DNA of 64,000 nt from the NCBI GenBank assembly GCA_022826645.1, contig JAJDUM010000060.1, forward strand, positions 62,001-126,000, written 5' to 3'. The notes beneath the pieces were generated by a model. The model was not told the origin of the DNA. It saw only the letters and a program-made list of their open reading frames with translations, and did not search any database. Shown here in pieces: positions 16,872 through 26,136 of this stretch (the stretch's first letter is position 1; each line of letters begins with the position of its first letter). The translations under genes and the position numbers were made by a program. Source of the stretch: Candidatus Poribacteria bacterium (GTDB taxonomy: Bacteria > Poribacteria > WGA-4E > PCPOR2b).

Positions 16872-17663
16872 TTAAACATTGACCGGCTTGCTTGAGTAAC
16901 AATCGATTATCTGTTTTACAAGAGTTGGGTTGCCAGTGAATAGTCCCGTTGGTTGCCCAACTCTTTTTTTGTTATACCTTATTGTCCTACCTACCTTGTC
17001 CCACAAAACGCCGTCCGCTTCACGTAAGATGAGATCACCGGCACAGAAATCCCACTCATTTTTGGGGCGCACGGTAACATAAAGATCACCTGTCCCCGCT
17101 GCGATCTTTGCGAGTTTATAAGTGACACTACCAACATACTGAATTTCTGAGACAAGCGGAATTAGTCCCGCTAGCAACCCTTTTCGGTGTTCCGTTTGGC
17201 TAACTAGCATTGACGCTTGTTTGAGTTCTCGGCATGGGGAACAGTGAATCGGTGTACCGTTACAAAACGCACCACCACCGGTATCAGCGTAGAAAAGTTC
17301 CGCTGTGGCAGGATTGTACAACACACCGACGACTGGTATTCCCTCAACCACGAGCGCAATCGAAATCGCAAATTCGGGGATGCCTGCGATGAACTCCTCG
17401 GTTCCGTCAATGGGATCGATGATCCACACACGGGACTTTGCTAACCGATCTGGAGAATCTTTTGTCTCCTCCGAGAGCCACCCATCGTCAGGAAAAGCAT
17501 GGCAGATGATCTCTTGAATCTGATGATTCGCCATTAGGTCAGCAGTTGTAACGGGATTGTTGGCGCTTTTTTCGCGAATATCGTAGCTGCGCCGATAATA
17601 TCCCATCACGACTTTGCCTGCTTCTTTGGCAGCCTGTATTGCAATTTCAAGGGCTTTCTGCAA
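16872..17663 (-). CDS. Inositol monophosphatase / CysQ-family phosphatase
   Basis: A Mg-dependent phosphatase of the IMPase superfamily, which includes CysQ (3'-phosphoadenosine 5'-phosphate) and histidinol-phosphate phosphatases. The SEET metal loop and the IIDPIDGTEEF motif are visible, as is the C-terminal EWDFCAGDLILREADG motif that supplies the last metal ligand. The open frame extends to 17888 but overlaps the upstream PhyH gene. A TTG at 17663, with AAGGA 8 nt upstream and a typical N-terminus (LQKALEIAIQAAKEAGKV), makes the better start, giving 263 residues. It is probably cotranscribed with the PhyH gene, whose stop lies 31 bp upstream. Confidence 0.85.
   Translation of the reverse strand: MQKALEIAIQAAKEAGKVVMGYYRRSYDIREKSANNPVTTADLMANHQIQEIICHAFPDDGWLSEETKDSPDRLAKSRVWIIDPIDGTEEFIAGIPEFAISIALVVEGIPVVGVLYNPATAELFYADTGGGAFCNGTPIHCSPCRELKQASMLVSQTEHRKGLLAGLIPLVSEIQYVGSVTYKLAKIAAGTGDLYVTVRPKNEWDFCAGDLILREADGVLWDKVGRTIRYNKKRVGQPTGLFTGNPTLVKQIIDCYSSKPVNV
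16921..16970 (+). terminator. Rho-independent terminator for the sigma-factor gene, inside the convergent phosphatase gene
   Basis: A 9-bp stem (agagttggg at 16921-16929 with cccaactct at 16956-16964) is followed directly by a run of T to 16970 on the plus strand. It lies about 165 bp past the sigma-factor stop, and its sequence also encodes the C-terminal end of the convergent minus-strand phosphatase. The 26-nt loop is longer than usual. Confidence 0.65.
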
Positions 17664-17694
17664 CGCGATTTCCTTTGCCTGCCTATTTGTGTGG

Positions 17695-18921
17695 TTACTG
17701 TGACTGCATCCAACCAGCGATGAAGTCTGCAACACTAAAATTGATAGGCATCTCATTGAAGTGATACCGCGACGGACGGTTCTCATATCCGGGAGCAGCA
17801 GCCTCGACATCCGACTGGATGCGGGCATCAACCGGCTTGAACCGATCCCACAAGATTTTCGCCTCTTCGAAAGAAAATCGGTTCGCAAGAGGCAAGCCCC
17901 ACTGGAGCGTTATTGGATGCGATCGAATGATTGAGTCACGGGTTTCCTGTGGTAGGTTACCAAAATCGGGATGTTTACAATCATACACGCGTTTGGCAAT
18001 CTTGCTCAAGTACACTGTCGAGAGCATTTTTCCCTTTTCCCCTCGGCCCGGATGAAGTTTTTCGAGAGCAGCGTGGTAGGCAACGACATCCTTTTCAATA
18101 GCGGCTCGAAGCGTTGACTCGGTGTGCGCTATCATCTGCTCACTGCGCTGTATCCAGTGCTCAAATGTCACTTGAGCAGAAGCTGACAAATACTTCATGT
18201 AGCTTTGATTTTCATACTGGGTGAAAGTTGAAAAGCCGCCGTGAATCGTGCGCCGCATTTTGGTGCTATAATTGCTGCCCCAATGCAAAATCGGCAGAAT
18301 GTAGGCTACCCCATCACCCGCATTTAGGTGCGTCTGAACACCGCTGGGAAAAGGGATATGGCGGTTTGTTCGTAGTAACTCGTTTTCTCGATCTGTGTTG
18401 AGACGTGCGTGGCTGCCGGGCATCACCCATAACACCTCATCATCGTAGAGACAGAGATTCCACTGCACGTATCTGGGACCTCCTTCGATGATATCGTCCA
18501 CATAACCTTGCAACGGGGCACCGTAAGGAGGGTATAAATCGCGGTGCCAATGGGCGGGACCTCGATCTTGGACCGGGTTACACATCAACATCATCTCCGT
18601 AACCGCGGCATCAGATACTCCCAACAGTTCACTGCTGGCACCCTGTGTGTTTTCATGAAGCCAGATCTCCACCGCGCTGGCGGTATCCTCATCTATCAGA
18701 TCTGCAAGCGGATTTCGGTGGAGGAGCAATCGTGGCTGAGCGGACCTCTCCCACTCGCCGCCGGGTGGATCGTCCGGTTTACGTTCCCGCGCCCAGATTG
18801 CTTTTTGTCGCTCAACCAGTATTTCATAGCTTGCGCGCAGCGGATCCAATTCGTCTGCTGGAATGACATTGCGTAGGACAACATACCCGTCCTCAAGAAA
18901 TTGACTACGATCTACTTTCAT
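17695..18921 (-). CDS. Phytanoyl-CoA dioxygenase (PhyH) family oxygenase
   Basis: A 408-residue Fe(II)/2-oxoglutarate-dependent oxygenase. The iron-binding HXD pair is in AHWHRDLY and the distal histidine is probably in RRTIHGGF, followed by Arg for 2-oxoglutarate. It is longer than typical PhyH proteins (about 250-300 residues) because of a helical C-terminal extension with many Arg and Pro. The ATG at 18921 has an AAGGAAGG ribosome site; the frame extends upstream without support. The substrate is unknown; such proteins are abundant in Poribacteria and often sit, as here, with sugar-acid enzymes. Confidence 0.85.
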   Translation of the reverse strand: MKVDRSQFLEDGYVVLRNVIPADELDPLRASYEILVERQKAIWARERKPDDPPGGEWERSAQPRLLLHRNPLADLIDEDTASAVEIWLHENTQGASSELLGVSDAAVTEMMLMCNPVQDRGPAHWHRDLYPPYGAPLQGYVDDIIEGGPRYVQWNLCLYDDEVLWVMPGSHARLNTDRENELLRTNRHIPFPSGVQTHLNAGDGVAYILPILHWGSNYSTKMRRTIHGGFSTFTQYENQSYMKYLSASAQVTFEHWIQRSEQMIAHTESTLRAAIEKDVVAYHAALEKLHPGRGEKGKMLSTVYLSKIAKRVYDCKHPDFGNLPQETRDSIIRSHPITLQWGLPLANRFSFEEAKILWDRFKPVDARIQSDVEAAAPGYENRPSRYHFNEMPINFSVADFIAGWMQSQ

Positions 18922-19043
18922 GACAATCCTTCCTTTCGCTGCGGCTTGCGCACTGTAATTTGTTACGAACTTCAAACAAATTATAAGCAATTGATATTCT
19001 TACGCAGATTGTCGGTTGGCTGACCTATATGGTCAACGAGATC

Positions 19044-20207
19044 TTATCCCCACGGTTGTATCCACTCTTCCTTGATTTCCATGCCAAACCCCGGTGCATC
19101 TGAAGGAATTAAGCAGCCCTCCGTCGGTGTCGTCATGCCGGGAATAGAGCGTACCTCGGAAAGCGGTATGCCGGGATCTGTACCGAGCCAGTATTCTGCC
19201 ATCGGCGATTCGGGCAGTGCCATAGCGAAATGCTGACCAAAAGGTGTATTCCCACCGCCGTGTGGGATTGATACGATGCCTGCCGCTTCAGCGATGGTGT
19301 ATATCTTGATCGCCTCGGAAAGTCCGCCACACCACTTAAGATCAGGTTGTACGACATCCACGCACCGGTGCTCTACGAGCTGCCGAAACGCATGCCGCCC
19401 GTGGTGGTCTTCGCCGGTGGCGAGTGGCATCCAAGGCACCGATTTCTTCAACTCTATGTGCCCCTCAAGGTCTGTTGGGATTAAGGGCTCTTCCAGCCAT
19501 CGCATCCGGAAGGGGCGCAGCCGTTCAGCGATTTGTACGGCGAACTCCACGTTATATGACATAACCGCATTGAGCATTAATTCGGCGTTAGAACCGATCG
19601 TTTCTCTCGCCACCGCAAGTTTCTCCTCGACCAGATTCAATCCCTCAATACCCATCTCGTAATGCGCCGGGTTTGTGACTTTGAAAGCCTTGAAACCGAG
19701 TTCCATACTCCAGTCGAGATCATCGCCTGTGGCATAGAGTTTTATTTTATCTCGGCACGGTCCGCCAAGCAGTCGATATACAGGTAAATCCAGCAGTTTT
19801 CCCTTGAGATCCCATAATGCCAGATCTATGCCGCTCTGCGCCACCGCAGCATGGCCTGCCGCCCCAAGTCGCTGCATCGAACGCCACATTAGATCGTTGA
19901 GATATTCAGTGGCAAGGCAATCTCGACCTTCCAACAGCGGCGCAAAGGTTTGATCAATCAATACTGCTACAGAATCACCAAAACTACACGCTCCCAAGCC
20001 CCACGTCCCATCTTCGGCAGTGATCTGCACCCATACCTGTCCACCGCCCATACCAGGCATTTGGCTTGGTAATCGGGAAAACTCTGGATATTTATTGATA
20101 GGTAGGGCACGTGGCGCACTTCGATTCCACGTCGGACGGCGCGGCTTAGTTTTTGGCGGGGTGCGTGGGATGTTTACGTTGACAGCACGAATTTCTTTAA
20201 TTTTCAT
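19044..20207 (-). CDS. Enolase-superfamily sugar-acid dehydratase, L-rhamnonate dehydratase-like, with a substituted metal ligand
   Basis: A 387-residue mandelate racemase/muconate lactonizing enzyme homologue. The length and the QVWVQITAEDGTWGLG and GGLSEAIKIYTIAEAAG segments resemble L-rhamnonate dehydratase (RhmD). Two metal-ligand glutamates are seen in WLEEPL and TGEDHHGRH, and the catalytic His in PHGGG. The first metal ligand, normally Asp in the LMLD segment, is Asn (LMLNAVMS). The substrate may therefore differ or the activity may be reduced. It is followed by the PhyH and phosphatase genes on the same strand, and the Gfo/Idh/MocA gene lies upstream, consistent with a sugar-acid catabolic unit. 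Confidence 0.85.
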   Translation of the reverse strand: MKIKEIRAVNVNIPRTPPKTKPRRPTWNRSAPRALPINKYPEFSRLPSQMPGMGGGQVWVQITAEDGTWGLGACSFGDSVAVLIDQTFAPLLEGRDCLATEYLNDLMWRSMQRLGAAGHAAVAQSGIDLALWDLKGKLLDLPVYRLLGGPCRDKIKLYATGDDLDWSMELGFKAFKVTNPAHYEMGIEGLNLVEEKLAVARETIGSNAELMLNAVMSYNVEFAVQIAERLRPFRMRWLEEPLIPTDLEGHIELKKSVPWMPLATGEDHHGRHAFRQLVEHRCVDVVQPDLKWCGGLSEAIKIYTIAEAAGIVSIPHGGGNTPFGQHFAMALPESPMAEYWLGTDPGIPLSEVRSIPGMTTPTEGCLIPSDAPGFGMEIKEEWIQPWG

Positions 20208-20306
20208 AAGAAACCTCTAAGCACCATATCAATGGGCTGGTACGGAAGAATAGTCGTTGTTTCCTACTGACATATCTCAATGGTGAGGTTAGGTGAGTTC
20301 GTTATT

Positions 20307-21347
20307 CTACGTTGCGGGTTTGGCAGGCTTGCCTGTCCGTGCCGATTCGTGCAAAGCGACTATCGCTGCTACGTTTTTCCAACTGTCTGCCAACGAAATT
20401 ACCGGTTCGGTTCCATCCAGAACATTCTCCACCATCGAATCTACCTCGCATTGATAGGCGTTGATATTCTCATACGTCTTCGTATCGGTCGTCCGCCCGT
20501 CCATGCTGTCGCTGAAGGTTGATATTCCTTCGGCATCACCACTGCGCGTCACCTGCACATTGGCCGAAGCACCAATATGATTAACCCATGGTATATCTGC
20601 ATAAATCCTTCCCTCAGTGCCGAGAAAGTCTGCCTCAATATGGGGAAATGACTGGAAGCTAGAGAAAAAGTGAACGAGTGTACCAGTGGGAAATTGCATC
20701 TGTGCTGAGAAACTGAGATCGACACCGCTGTCGCCGCTGACCTGATACGCACTGACCTCAACCGGCTCCGCTTGTAGCACCGTGCGCGCAAAGCTCACGC
20801 AATAACTACCCAAGTCCCACAATGAACCTCCACCCATATTCATATCCAGTCGGATATCTCCCGGATTTTCAAGTGTGAACGCGAAAACGCCGCGGATCAG
20901 ACGGATATCACCTATAGCTCTGTTGGCAACCAACTTGCGCAGATATCGGGTCTGCGGATGGAAACGCATCATTGCCGCTTCCTGTATGATGACCCCATTT
21001 CTCTCAGCTACCTGTGCCATACGCACGACCTCTTCGGTCGTGATGGCAATCGGTTTTTCGCACAGGACATGTTTTCCTGCTTCCACACACTTGAGCGCCC
21101 ACTCAGTGTGCAGATGATTGGGTAGGGAGAGGTAAATCATGTTGATTGTTGGATCAGCAAGCATTTGCTCATAGGTGCCGTAGGCGTGAGGAATGTCCCA
21201 CTGTTTGGCAAAAGCCTGTGCCCGGTCCTTACTACGACTTGCCACGGCCAAGAGTTCGCTCCGCTCTGAATCACGGATGGCGGGAATCAACCGCTCATTG
21301 ATTCGGGCGGTGCTTAACAATCCCCAACATGCTCGCTTCTCTGCCAT
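20307..21347 (-). CDS. Gfo/Idh/MocA-family NAD(P)-dependent oxidoreductase
   Basis: A 346-residue sugar or inositol dehydrogenase homologue. The N-terminal Rossmann fold begins GLLSTARINERLIPAI at about residues 9-24, and the EKPIAIT signature, with the catalytic Lys, is near residue 97. The C-terminal alpha/beta domain carries a GGGSLWDLGSYCV segment with the substrate-site Asp. It probably oxidises a sugar or sugar acid before dehydration by the neighbouring enolase-type enzymes. It lies 99 bp upstream of the RhmD-like gene and 80 bp after the PhyH gene, all on the minus strand. Confidence 0.9.
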   Translation of the reverse strand: MAEKRACWGLLSTARINERLIPAIRDSERSELLAVASRSKDRAQAFAKQWDIPHAYGTYEQMLADPTINMIYLSLPNHLHTEWALKCVEAGKHVLCEKPIAITTEEVVRMAQVAERNGVIIQEAAMMRFHPQTRYLRKLVANRAIGDIRLIRGVFAFTLENPGDIRLDMNMGGGSLWDLGSYCVSFARTVLQAEPVEVSAYQVSGDSGVDLSFSAQMQFPTGTLVHFFSSFQSFPHIEADFLGTEGRIYADIPWVNHIGASANVQVTRSGDAEGISTFSDSMDGRTTDTKTYENINAYQCEVDSMVENVLDGTEPVISLADSWKNVAAIVALHESARTGKPAKPAT

Positions 21348-21427
21348 GACTCGCTCCTCGTTGATCCATCCCCATTAGGATCGAGATAGAAAACAACCTG
21401 TGATCCGGCTATTGAGACAAGTCGGTA

Positions 21428-22147
21428 TTAGCCCTCGATCACGTGTCGGTTCATTGCTTGGACCTCTGGTGGCATCCGGTCGCGCACACCTCTCTGCATT
21501 AGATACCATCCTCCGGCTGCTGGGTCCATCCATGAGGCGTGAAATCCGCTTGATACACCCATGCGATGCTTGTCCGCAGTGATGTTGGCTCCCCCTCGAT
21601 GCCAAATAGCTCCGTGAAAGATCACAATGGAACCCGCGGGACCTTCAGCGGTTACCAGATGGTTGTAATTCACCCCAGATCGTGGGGTTCGACGGGCATG
21701 ATGGCTGAAAGGCATCACCTGTGTGGCACCGTTCTCGATCGTAAAATCGGTCAACATCCAGATACAGTTGACGAGAAAGCAGGCGTCCGGTATCGCCAAG
21801 CCGGATTGCGGAAACCAGCCGATTGGTACATCTGCATGAAGATTCTGTGCTTCTGCCCCCGGCTTAATCCACCGTGCACCGACTTCTGCCATCTGGAAGC
21901 CGGGACCCAACATGTGCGTTGCCAACTCCAAGTACACCGGATGGGTAACGAGCGGAATGAACGTATCCTGGTCATCGTAATTGAACACGCCACGCAGGTT
22001 CTGATTTGGCATATCCTTATCTGGCTGCTGACGCATGATTTCCATCAAACGGTTTGACATGAGGGCTGCCTGATCGGTGGGAATCAGGTTATGTATAATG
22101 ACGAAGCCGTATTCTTCTAGCTCGACTTTCAACTGCTCAACGTCCAT
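21428..22147 (-). CDS. Phytanoyl-CoA dioxygenase (PhyH) family oxygenase
   Basis: A 239-residue Fe(II)/2-oxoglutarate oxygenase of standard PhyH size. The iron ligands appear as HAD in NLHADVPIG and as a distal His in IVIFHGAIWHRGG, with an Arg in the KHRMGVSSGF segment that would bind 2-oxoglutarate. It is the first gene of a minus-strand run (PhyH, Gfo/Idh/MocA, RhmD-like, PhyH, phosphatase) and has a good promoter upstream. The substrate is unknown. Confidence 0.87.
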   Translation of the reverse strand: MDVEQLKVELEEYGFVIIHNLIPTDQAALMSNRLMEIMRQQPDKDMPNQNLRGVFNYDDQDTFIPLVTHPVYLELATHMLGPGFQMAEVGARWIKPGAEAQNLHADVPIGWFPQSGLAIPDACFLVNCIWMLTDFTIENGATQVMPFSHHARRTPRSGVNYNHLVTAEGPAGSIVIFHGAIWHRGGANITADKHRMGVSSGFHASWMDPAAGGWYLMQRGVRDRMPPEVQAMNRHVIEG

Positions 22148-22209
22148 ACGTTTTTTCTCTCCGTTGTAGCCTTAATGCCTGCGATCTTCTTCATAAGATA
22201 CCTGAGAGG

Positions 22210-22239
22210 AGTCTACCACATACCGACAATCGGGGTCAA
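22210..22239 (-). promoter_or_regulatory. Sigma-70 promoter for the PhyH-led catabolic run
   Basis: The minus strand reads TTGACC (22239-22234), an 18-bp spacer and TAGACT (22215-22210), about 60 bp before the PhyH start at 22147. Confidence 0.65.
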
Positions 22240-22426
22240 TCCTTTTATGTTGACGCGAATTGTGCATCTCAGTTACAATGTCCCATTAATTTATGATCAG
22301 ACCTTATCTTTTTATAATAAGGGATTAGGGTGTATCCCGATAGCAAAGCAGCCGTTAGAGAAATAAAATAACATTGTATAGCCCAATCTGCCCAAACTAT
22401 CCACTCCAAAAAAGGAGAACTTAATC

Positions 22427-23416
22427 ATGAATCAGTCGCAACAAGGAAAAGCAAAAATGCACGTGGGCGTTCAAGGTATAGGGACATCAAAGCCAGAGCT
22501 GGAATTTCTCGTCCGACACGGCGTGACACACATGGATGCCTCCGTTGAAAATACAGAGGCAGAAACGCTGCTCCGACATAAGGAAGAAGCCGCAGCCGAA
22601 GGCGTTAGCCTTGAGATGATTCATATCGGACTACCGCAGAGTATCACTCTTGCTCAAGACCCACAGCGTGACCGAGACCTCGATGCAGTTTGCGAAACTA
22701 TTGAAAATGCAGGCAAAGCTGGACTCCGTGGATTAAACTATAACTTCTGCATTGTTCAGCATCAACGGACGGATAGCACACCCGGACGGGGTGGAACTAC
22801 ATATAGCACCTTTGATATGTCAAAGTTCGACAATGAAACGCTGACTGAAGCGGGTCGGGTAACCCGGGACGAAGCGTTTGATCGGGTTGCCTATTATCTG
22901 GAGCGGGTCCTCCCTGTGGCAGAGGCGAACAACGTGCAGATGGCTTGTCACCTCAATGATCCCCCGGCACCGGTTTTGAAGGGCGTAGAACGGTGGAACT
23001 ACCCGGTTTTTGAAGGACTGAAACGTTTCGTGGAGTTAGTCGACAGCCCCTGCCATGGATTCAACTTTTGTTGTGGAACAGCTTCGGAAGGATTAGAAAA
23101 TCCAGGTGAAGAACTGTACGAGATTGTGCGATACTTCGGAGAACAAGGGAAGCTGTTTAATATCCATTTTCGCAACATCCGCGGTGGGCTACACAACTTT
23201 CAGGAGGTTTGGCCCGACGAAGGTGATGTAGACATGCACAAAGTAGCACAAGTGCTTGCAGATGTAGGATACCCCTACATGCTGATGCCCGACCATGCGC
23301 CGCATCATCCGGATGATGCTTCGCCTCCGGGGGTTTCAGGTCGAGTGCGGCAGGCGTGGGCGTTTCAGTTCGGCTATATCATTGCGCTCATCCAAGCGGT
23401 GAATGCCGCAGCATAG
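22427..23416 (+). CDS. Mannonate dehydratase (UxuA)-like TIM-barrel protein
   Basis: A 329-residue protein of the xylose-isomerase-like/mannonate dehydratase family. The C-terminal half has the UxuA-like metal and catalytic segments NFCCGTASEG, FNIHFRNIRG, a GDVDM motif and LMPDHAPHH. The real UxuA family dehydrates D-mannonate to 2-keto-3-deoxygluconate. Here the N-terminal region is divergent, so the substrate may be a related sugar acid. GGAG lies 9 nt before the ATG. It is divergent from the PhyH-led run, and a TATAAT at 22313-22318 may be its -10 box, but no clear -35 is seen. Confidence 0.8.
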   Translation: MNQSQQGKAKMHVGVQGIGTSKPELEFLVRHGVTHMDASVENTEAETLLRHKEEAAAEGVSLEMIHIGLPQSITLAQDPQRDRDLDAVCETIENAGKAGLRGLNYNFCIVQHQRTDSTPGRGGTTYSTFDMSKFDNETLTEAGRVTRDEAFDRVAYYLERVLPVAEANNVQMACHLNDPPAPVLKGVERWNYPVFEGLKRFVELVDSPCHGFNFCCGTASEGLENPGEELYEIVRYFGEQGKLFNIHFRNIRGGLHNFQEVWPDEGDVDMHKVAQVLADVGYPYMLMPDHAPHHPDDASPPGVSGRVRQAWAFQFGYIIALIQAVNAAA

Positions 23417-23510
23417 TATATGAAAGCTAAAGAAGCCATCTTGTGTAGCACCCGTTTATCACGGTAGTTTTAGTCGCACGTCGTTTACGACGCACAAAAG
23501 GAGATTTTTA

Positions 23511-24278
23511 ATGTACAGAACTGTTGTTTTTGTCTTAGCAGCACTCTTAACACTCTCATTAGCAACCATAGTAGACGCAGAAATGTCTGAAGAAGCCAAG
23601 ATGGGACGGGAACTCTTCAGTGACCCGTCTTTTGGTGGGACGCTTGATCCCGCTAAAGCCAGTGGGCTCTCCTGCTCAGATTGCCACGCAGATTTTGATG
23701 AAGCAACCAACCCCGACGGTCGAATACGGGCGGGACACAGCATTATCGGTGTACCGCATCGTGGCACGGCAAAAGGTGGGATGATTACAGCGGATATCTT
23801 CGCACGTTCTGCCGGCGGTGGTGGCTTCTGCTATCAGCATTTTCTGCAGAAAGTTCCTTCCAATAAAGTCGATCCGACTGCAATACCAGAGGACCAAGCT
23901 GCAGCTCTGATGGCTTATTTCGAGCATGTCTCCGGAGATAACAAGGGACCTCAGTTCCAAATTACAATGCTGGATAAAGATGCTGCGAGTGCAGCTGCGG
24001 ATAAGATTCTTGCGATGGAGGGTGATGCACAGAGAGGTTGGAAATTGTATGGTCAGGCATGCAATGTCTGCCACCCAACTGCTAAAAAGTCGGGTATCGG
24101 TTCCCAACTTGTCAAAAGGAGACCGCCGCGAGATTTAGAGAAACGTAAGCATCAAATCGCCGCTTATATCCGCAAGGGTGGCTTTATAATGCCCTTCTTC
24201 AGCGAGGATCGATTGTCAGACCAAGACATCGCTGACATCGTTGCATTTGTCGCTAAATTAACCGAAGAGAAGAAATAG
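23511..24278 (+). CDS. Exported di-heme cytochrome c
   Basis: A 255-residue protein with a cleavable signal peptide (hydrophobic residues 4-22, likely cut after VDA) and two heme c attachment sites, CSDCH at 55-59 and CNVCH near 184-188. The two heme halves are separated by a linker of about 110 residues. Candidate Met ligands occur in the second half (FIMPFF). Electron transfer in the periplasm is expected; a partner is not in the window. AGGAG lies 9 nt before the ATG. The C-terminal segment LSDQDIADIVAFVAKL is the usual last helix of a class I cytochrome. Confidence 0.88.
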   Translation: MYRTVVFVLAALLTLSLATIVDAEMSEEAKMGRELFSDPSFGGTLDPAKASGLSCSDCHADFDEATNPDGRIRAGHSIIGVPHRGTAKGGMITADIFARSAGGGGFCYQHFLQKVPSNKVDPTAIPEDQAAALMAYFEHVSGDNKGPQFQITMLDKDAASAAADKILAMEGDAQRGWKLYGQACNVCHPTAKKSGIGSQLVKRRPPRDLEKRKHQIAAYIRKGGFIMPFFSEDRLSDQDIADIVAFVAKLTEEKK

Positions 24279-24383
24279 AGGTGTATCATCACGCGGATGA
24301 GTAATCCATTTAATAGCGTGAGTGATAGAGCACTCATCTCCCGTGCTGCGATCTTTTGAGGAATAATTGGCAGGTAGTTTGTT

Positions 24384-25154
24384 CTAAGTTTTCGAGGGCT
24401 TTGAGGTTTTCATAAATTGCTGAAACAGACTCTGGGCTTCGGTGTTCATCTGATCTTCATTTTCTGCCTCGGTCGATGAGGAAGGTTGTGAAGCATCTGT
24501 TTCTTGTGAGTGTGTATCGCTCGCTTGGGTGGGTGTTGTTTGTGAAGCCCGGTTTTTTCTTAGCCGGTTGTTTTCTACTGCTAATCGTTGGATCTGTTTT
24601 TCTTGCGCTTCTAATTGCGTTCCGTATTCGTTCAAGATTCTTTGTGCTGCATGAAGTTCCCGCTGCAAGGTGTCAACGTGATTTTCTAAACTGGTCACGG
24701 CATCAACAAGCACTTGAGGAATCCGTGTCTTCTGTTCCCGTGAGAGTGTTGCGACCAGAGGTCGGGCACGGTTAATCGGAGGAGACACGCCAAGCGAATT
24801 AATCTCGTATAATCCTGACTTTAATCCCTTATGCTTAAAAAAAGAGATTTTTACGGTAATTTGTTGTCCAAGTTGTAGCTGCGAAAGACGTTGACTAATG
24901 TTCCGAACTACCGAGTCGTTGTGTCCGACGGTCCCTCTCCCACTGTGACGGTTTAATTGGCGGAGGTAGCGCGTCATAATCTTCACCTCCGCAATTGTTC
25001 GCGTAATTGGATCTGTTGTTAAAACGCCATCTGTCTCTGAGTCCGGATGAACGATCGCCATAGGAACGTCACCGTTGTCCGCTTGCGTTTCCATCGTCCA
25101 TTCCGTATCTGTTATTTTCTTGCAAGAAACAAGAAAGTGATATTGCGTTGCCAT
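24384..25154 (-). CDS. Hypothetical protein with central coiled coil
   Basis: A 256-residue protein without a signal peptide or membrane segment. The N-terminal 140 residues look like a beta-rich globular domain. A coiled coil rich in Leu/Gln/Glu occupies about residues 148-205. The C-terminal 50 residues are low-complexity (Thr, Ser, Gln, Glu, Pro). I do not recognise the family. AAAGGG precedes the ATG. A TATAAT-like box is found upstream within a GTGTA/TACAC inverted repeat at about 25215-25230, but the -35 is weak. Confidence 0.65.
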   Translation of the reverse strand: MATQYHFLVSCKKITDTEWTMETQADNGDVPMAIVHPDSETDGVLTTDPITRTIAEVKIMTRYLRQLNRHSGRGTVGHNDSVVRNISQRLSQLQLGQQITVKISFFKHKGLKSGLYEINSLGVSPPINRARPLVATLSREQKTRIPQVLVDAVTSLENHVDTLQRELHAAQRILNEYGTQLEAQEKQIQRLAVENNRLRKNRASQTTPTQASDTHSQETDASQPSSSTEAENEDQMNTEAQSLFQQFMKTSKPSKT

Positions 25155-25291
25155 TTTTCCCTTTCCAACCGTTATTCTGATTTCGGAAAGAATTTAGTTG
25201 TTCTGGCAAAGACCGTGTACAATTATACACCGCCCTCGGGGTGCCAGCCGCCCCCATTAATAGGTCGTAGCGTACAAATCCCAGCTACGGC

Positions 25292-26125
25292 TCACTTTTG
25301 CTCTTCCACGCTTGACTGCGCGTTGAGACTCCAATCATATTCCAAATATTGAATCTCGACTTCTTCTTCTTTGAGAAATGCTGCGTCCACCTCCGGAAGA
25401 TATTCCGAAATGAAGTTGATGACGGTGCCGTGGGTGTCCTCAAAGTCTTCCGTGTACCACTCAAAAATCTGCGAAAGGTGCAGTACACCGTTTTCACGAT
25501 CTAAACGTACTTTTTCTGGATTATTGATGAAATTCGCCGTGGCATTGTCGAGCCGTTTTTCAAGTGTTTCTGGGACGAACGCTCGACTTTCCAAGATGGG
25601 GCATCCCAGCGACGCACAAACCAGCGCGAAATGGACGCGTGGGTCACTAAAATCATATCTAATAATATCGTGCTCGATGTTGTCCAAGGTATAGCTACGC
25701 CCACCAACTTGGAACTTGATACGAGAAAAGAAGCCACCGAATAGCTTGACCTTACGCACACTTGTCGTTGGGTAGTGGTCCAAGACGCCCTTGATTGTCA
25801 ATGCGTTGTAGGCGTTAATCCAAAAAGCGAGTCCAGTTTGAAAAGTTGCTTTATCGCTGGGCGCGTTCACGGCAAGTAGATTCAGATAGGATTCTAACGT
25901 TCCTGAATCGCTTTTGAGCCCAGCGTAGTCGACCAACCCTTGTGGATTGACATATTTTCGCAAAACTTGGTCAAATAGTTCGTGGCTAAATTCGCTGTTG
26001 GTTTTGGTTGCCTGCACCTCTTTTCCACTCGGCTCTCCACTTTCAATCCGATTGGGATACAGAAACCATGTACCTAAACATAAAACAGTGACCCCGCCAA
26101 TTAACCAATGTATCGTAGATCTCAT
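25292..26125 (-). CDS. DUF547-domain exported protein
   Basis: A 277-residue protein with an N-terminal signal-anchor (hydrophobic residues 7-23) and a DUF547 domain from about residue 50. Conserved segments include FWINAYNALTIKGV, DNIEHDIIR and HFALVCASLGCPIL, with a Cys pair in CASLGC that marks this family. The biochemical role of DUF547 is not established, but a papain-like or transglutaminase-like fold has been suggested. It starts 11 bp after the stop of the mandelate-racemase homologue and is probably cotranscribed with it. Confidence 0.87.
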   Translation of the reverse strand: MRSTIHWLIGGVTVLCLGTWFLYPNRIESGEPSGKEVQATKTNSEFSHELFDQVLRKYVNPQGLVDYAGLKSDSGTLESYLNLLAVNAPSDKATFQTGLAFWINAYNALTIKGVLDHYPTTSVRKVKLFGGFFSRIKFQVGGRSYTLDNIEHDIIRYDFSDPRVHFALVCASLGCPILESRAFVPETLEKRLDNATANFINNPEKVRLDRENGVLHLSQIFEWYTEDFEDTHGTVINFISEYLPEVDAAFLKEEEVEIQYLEYDWSLNAQSSVEEQK

Positions 26126-26136
26126 CGTATTCTATC

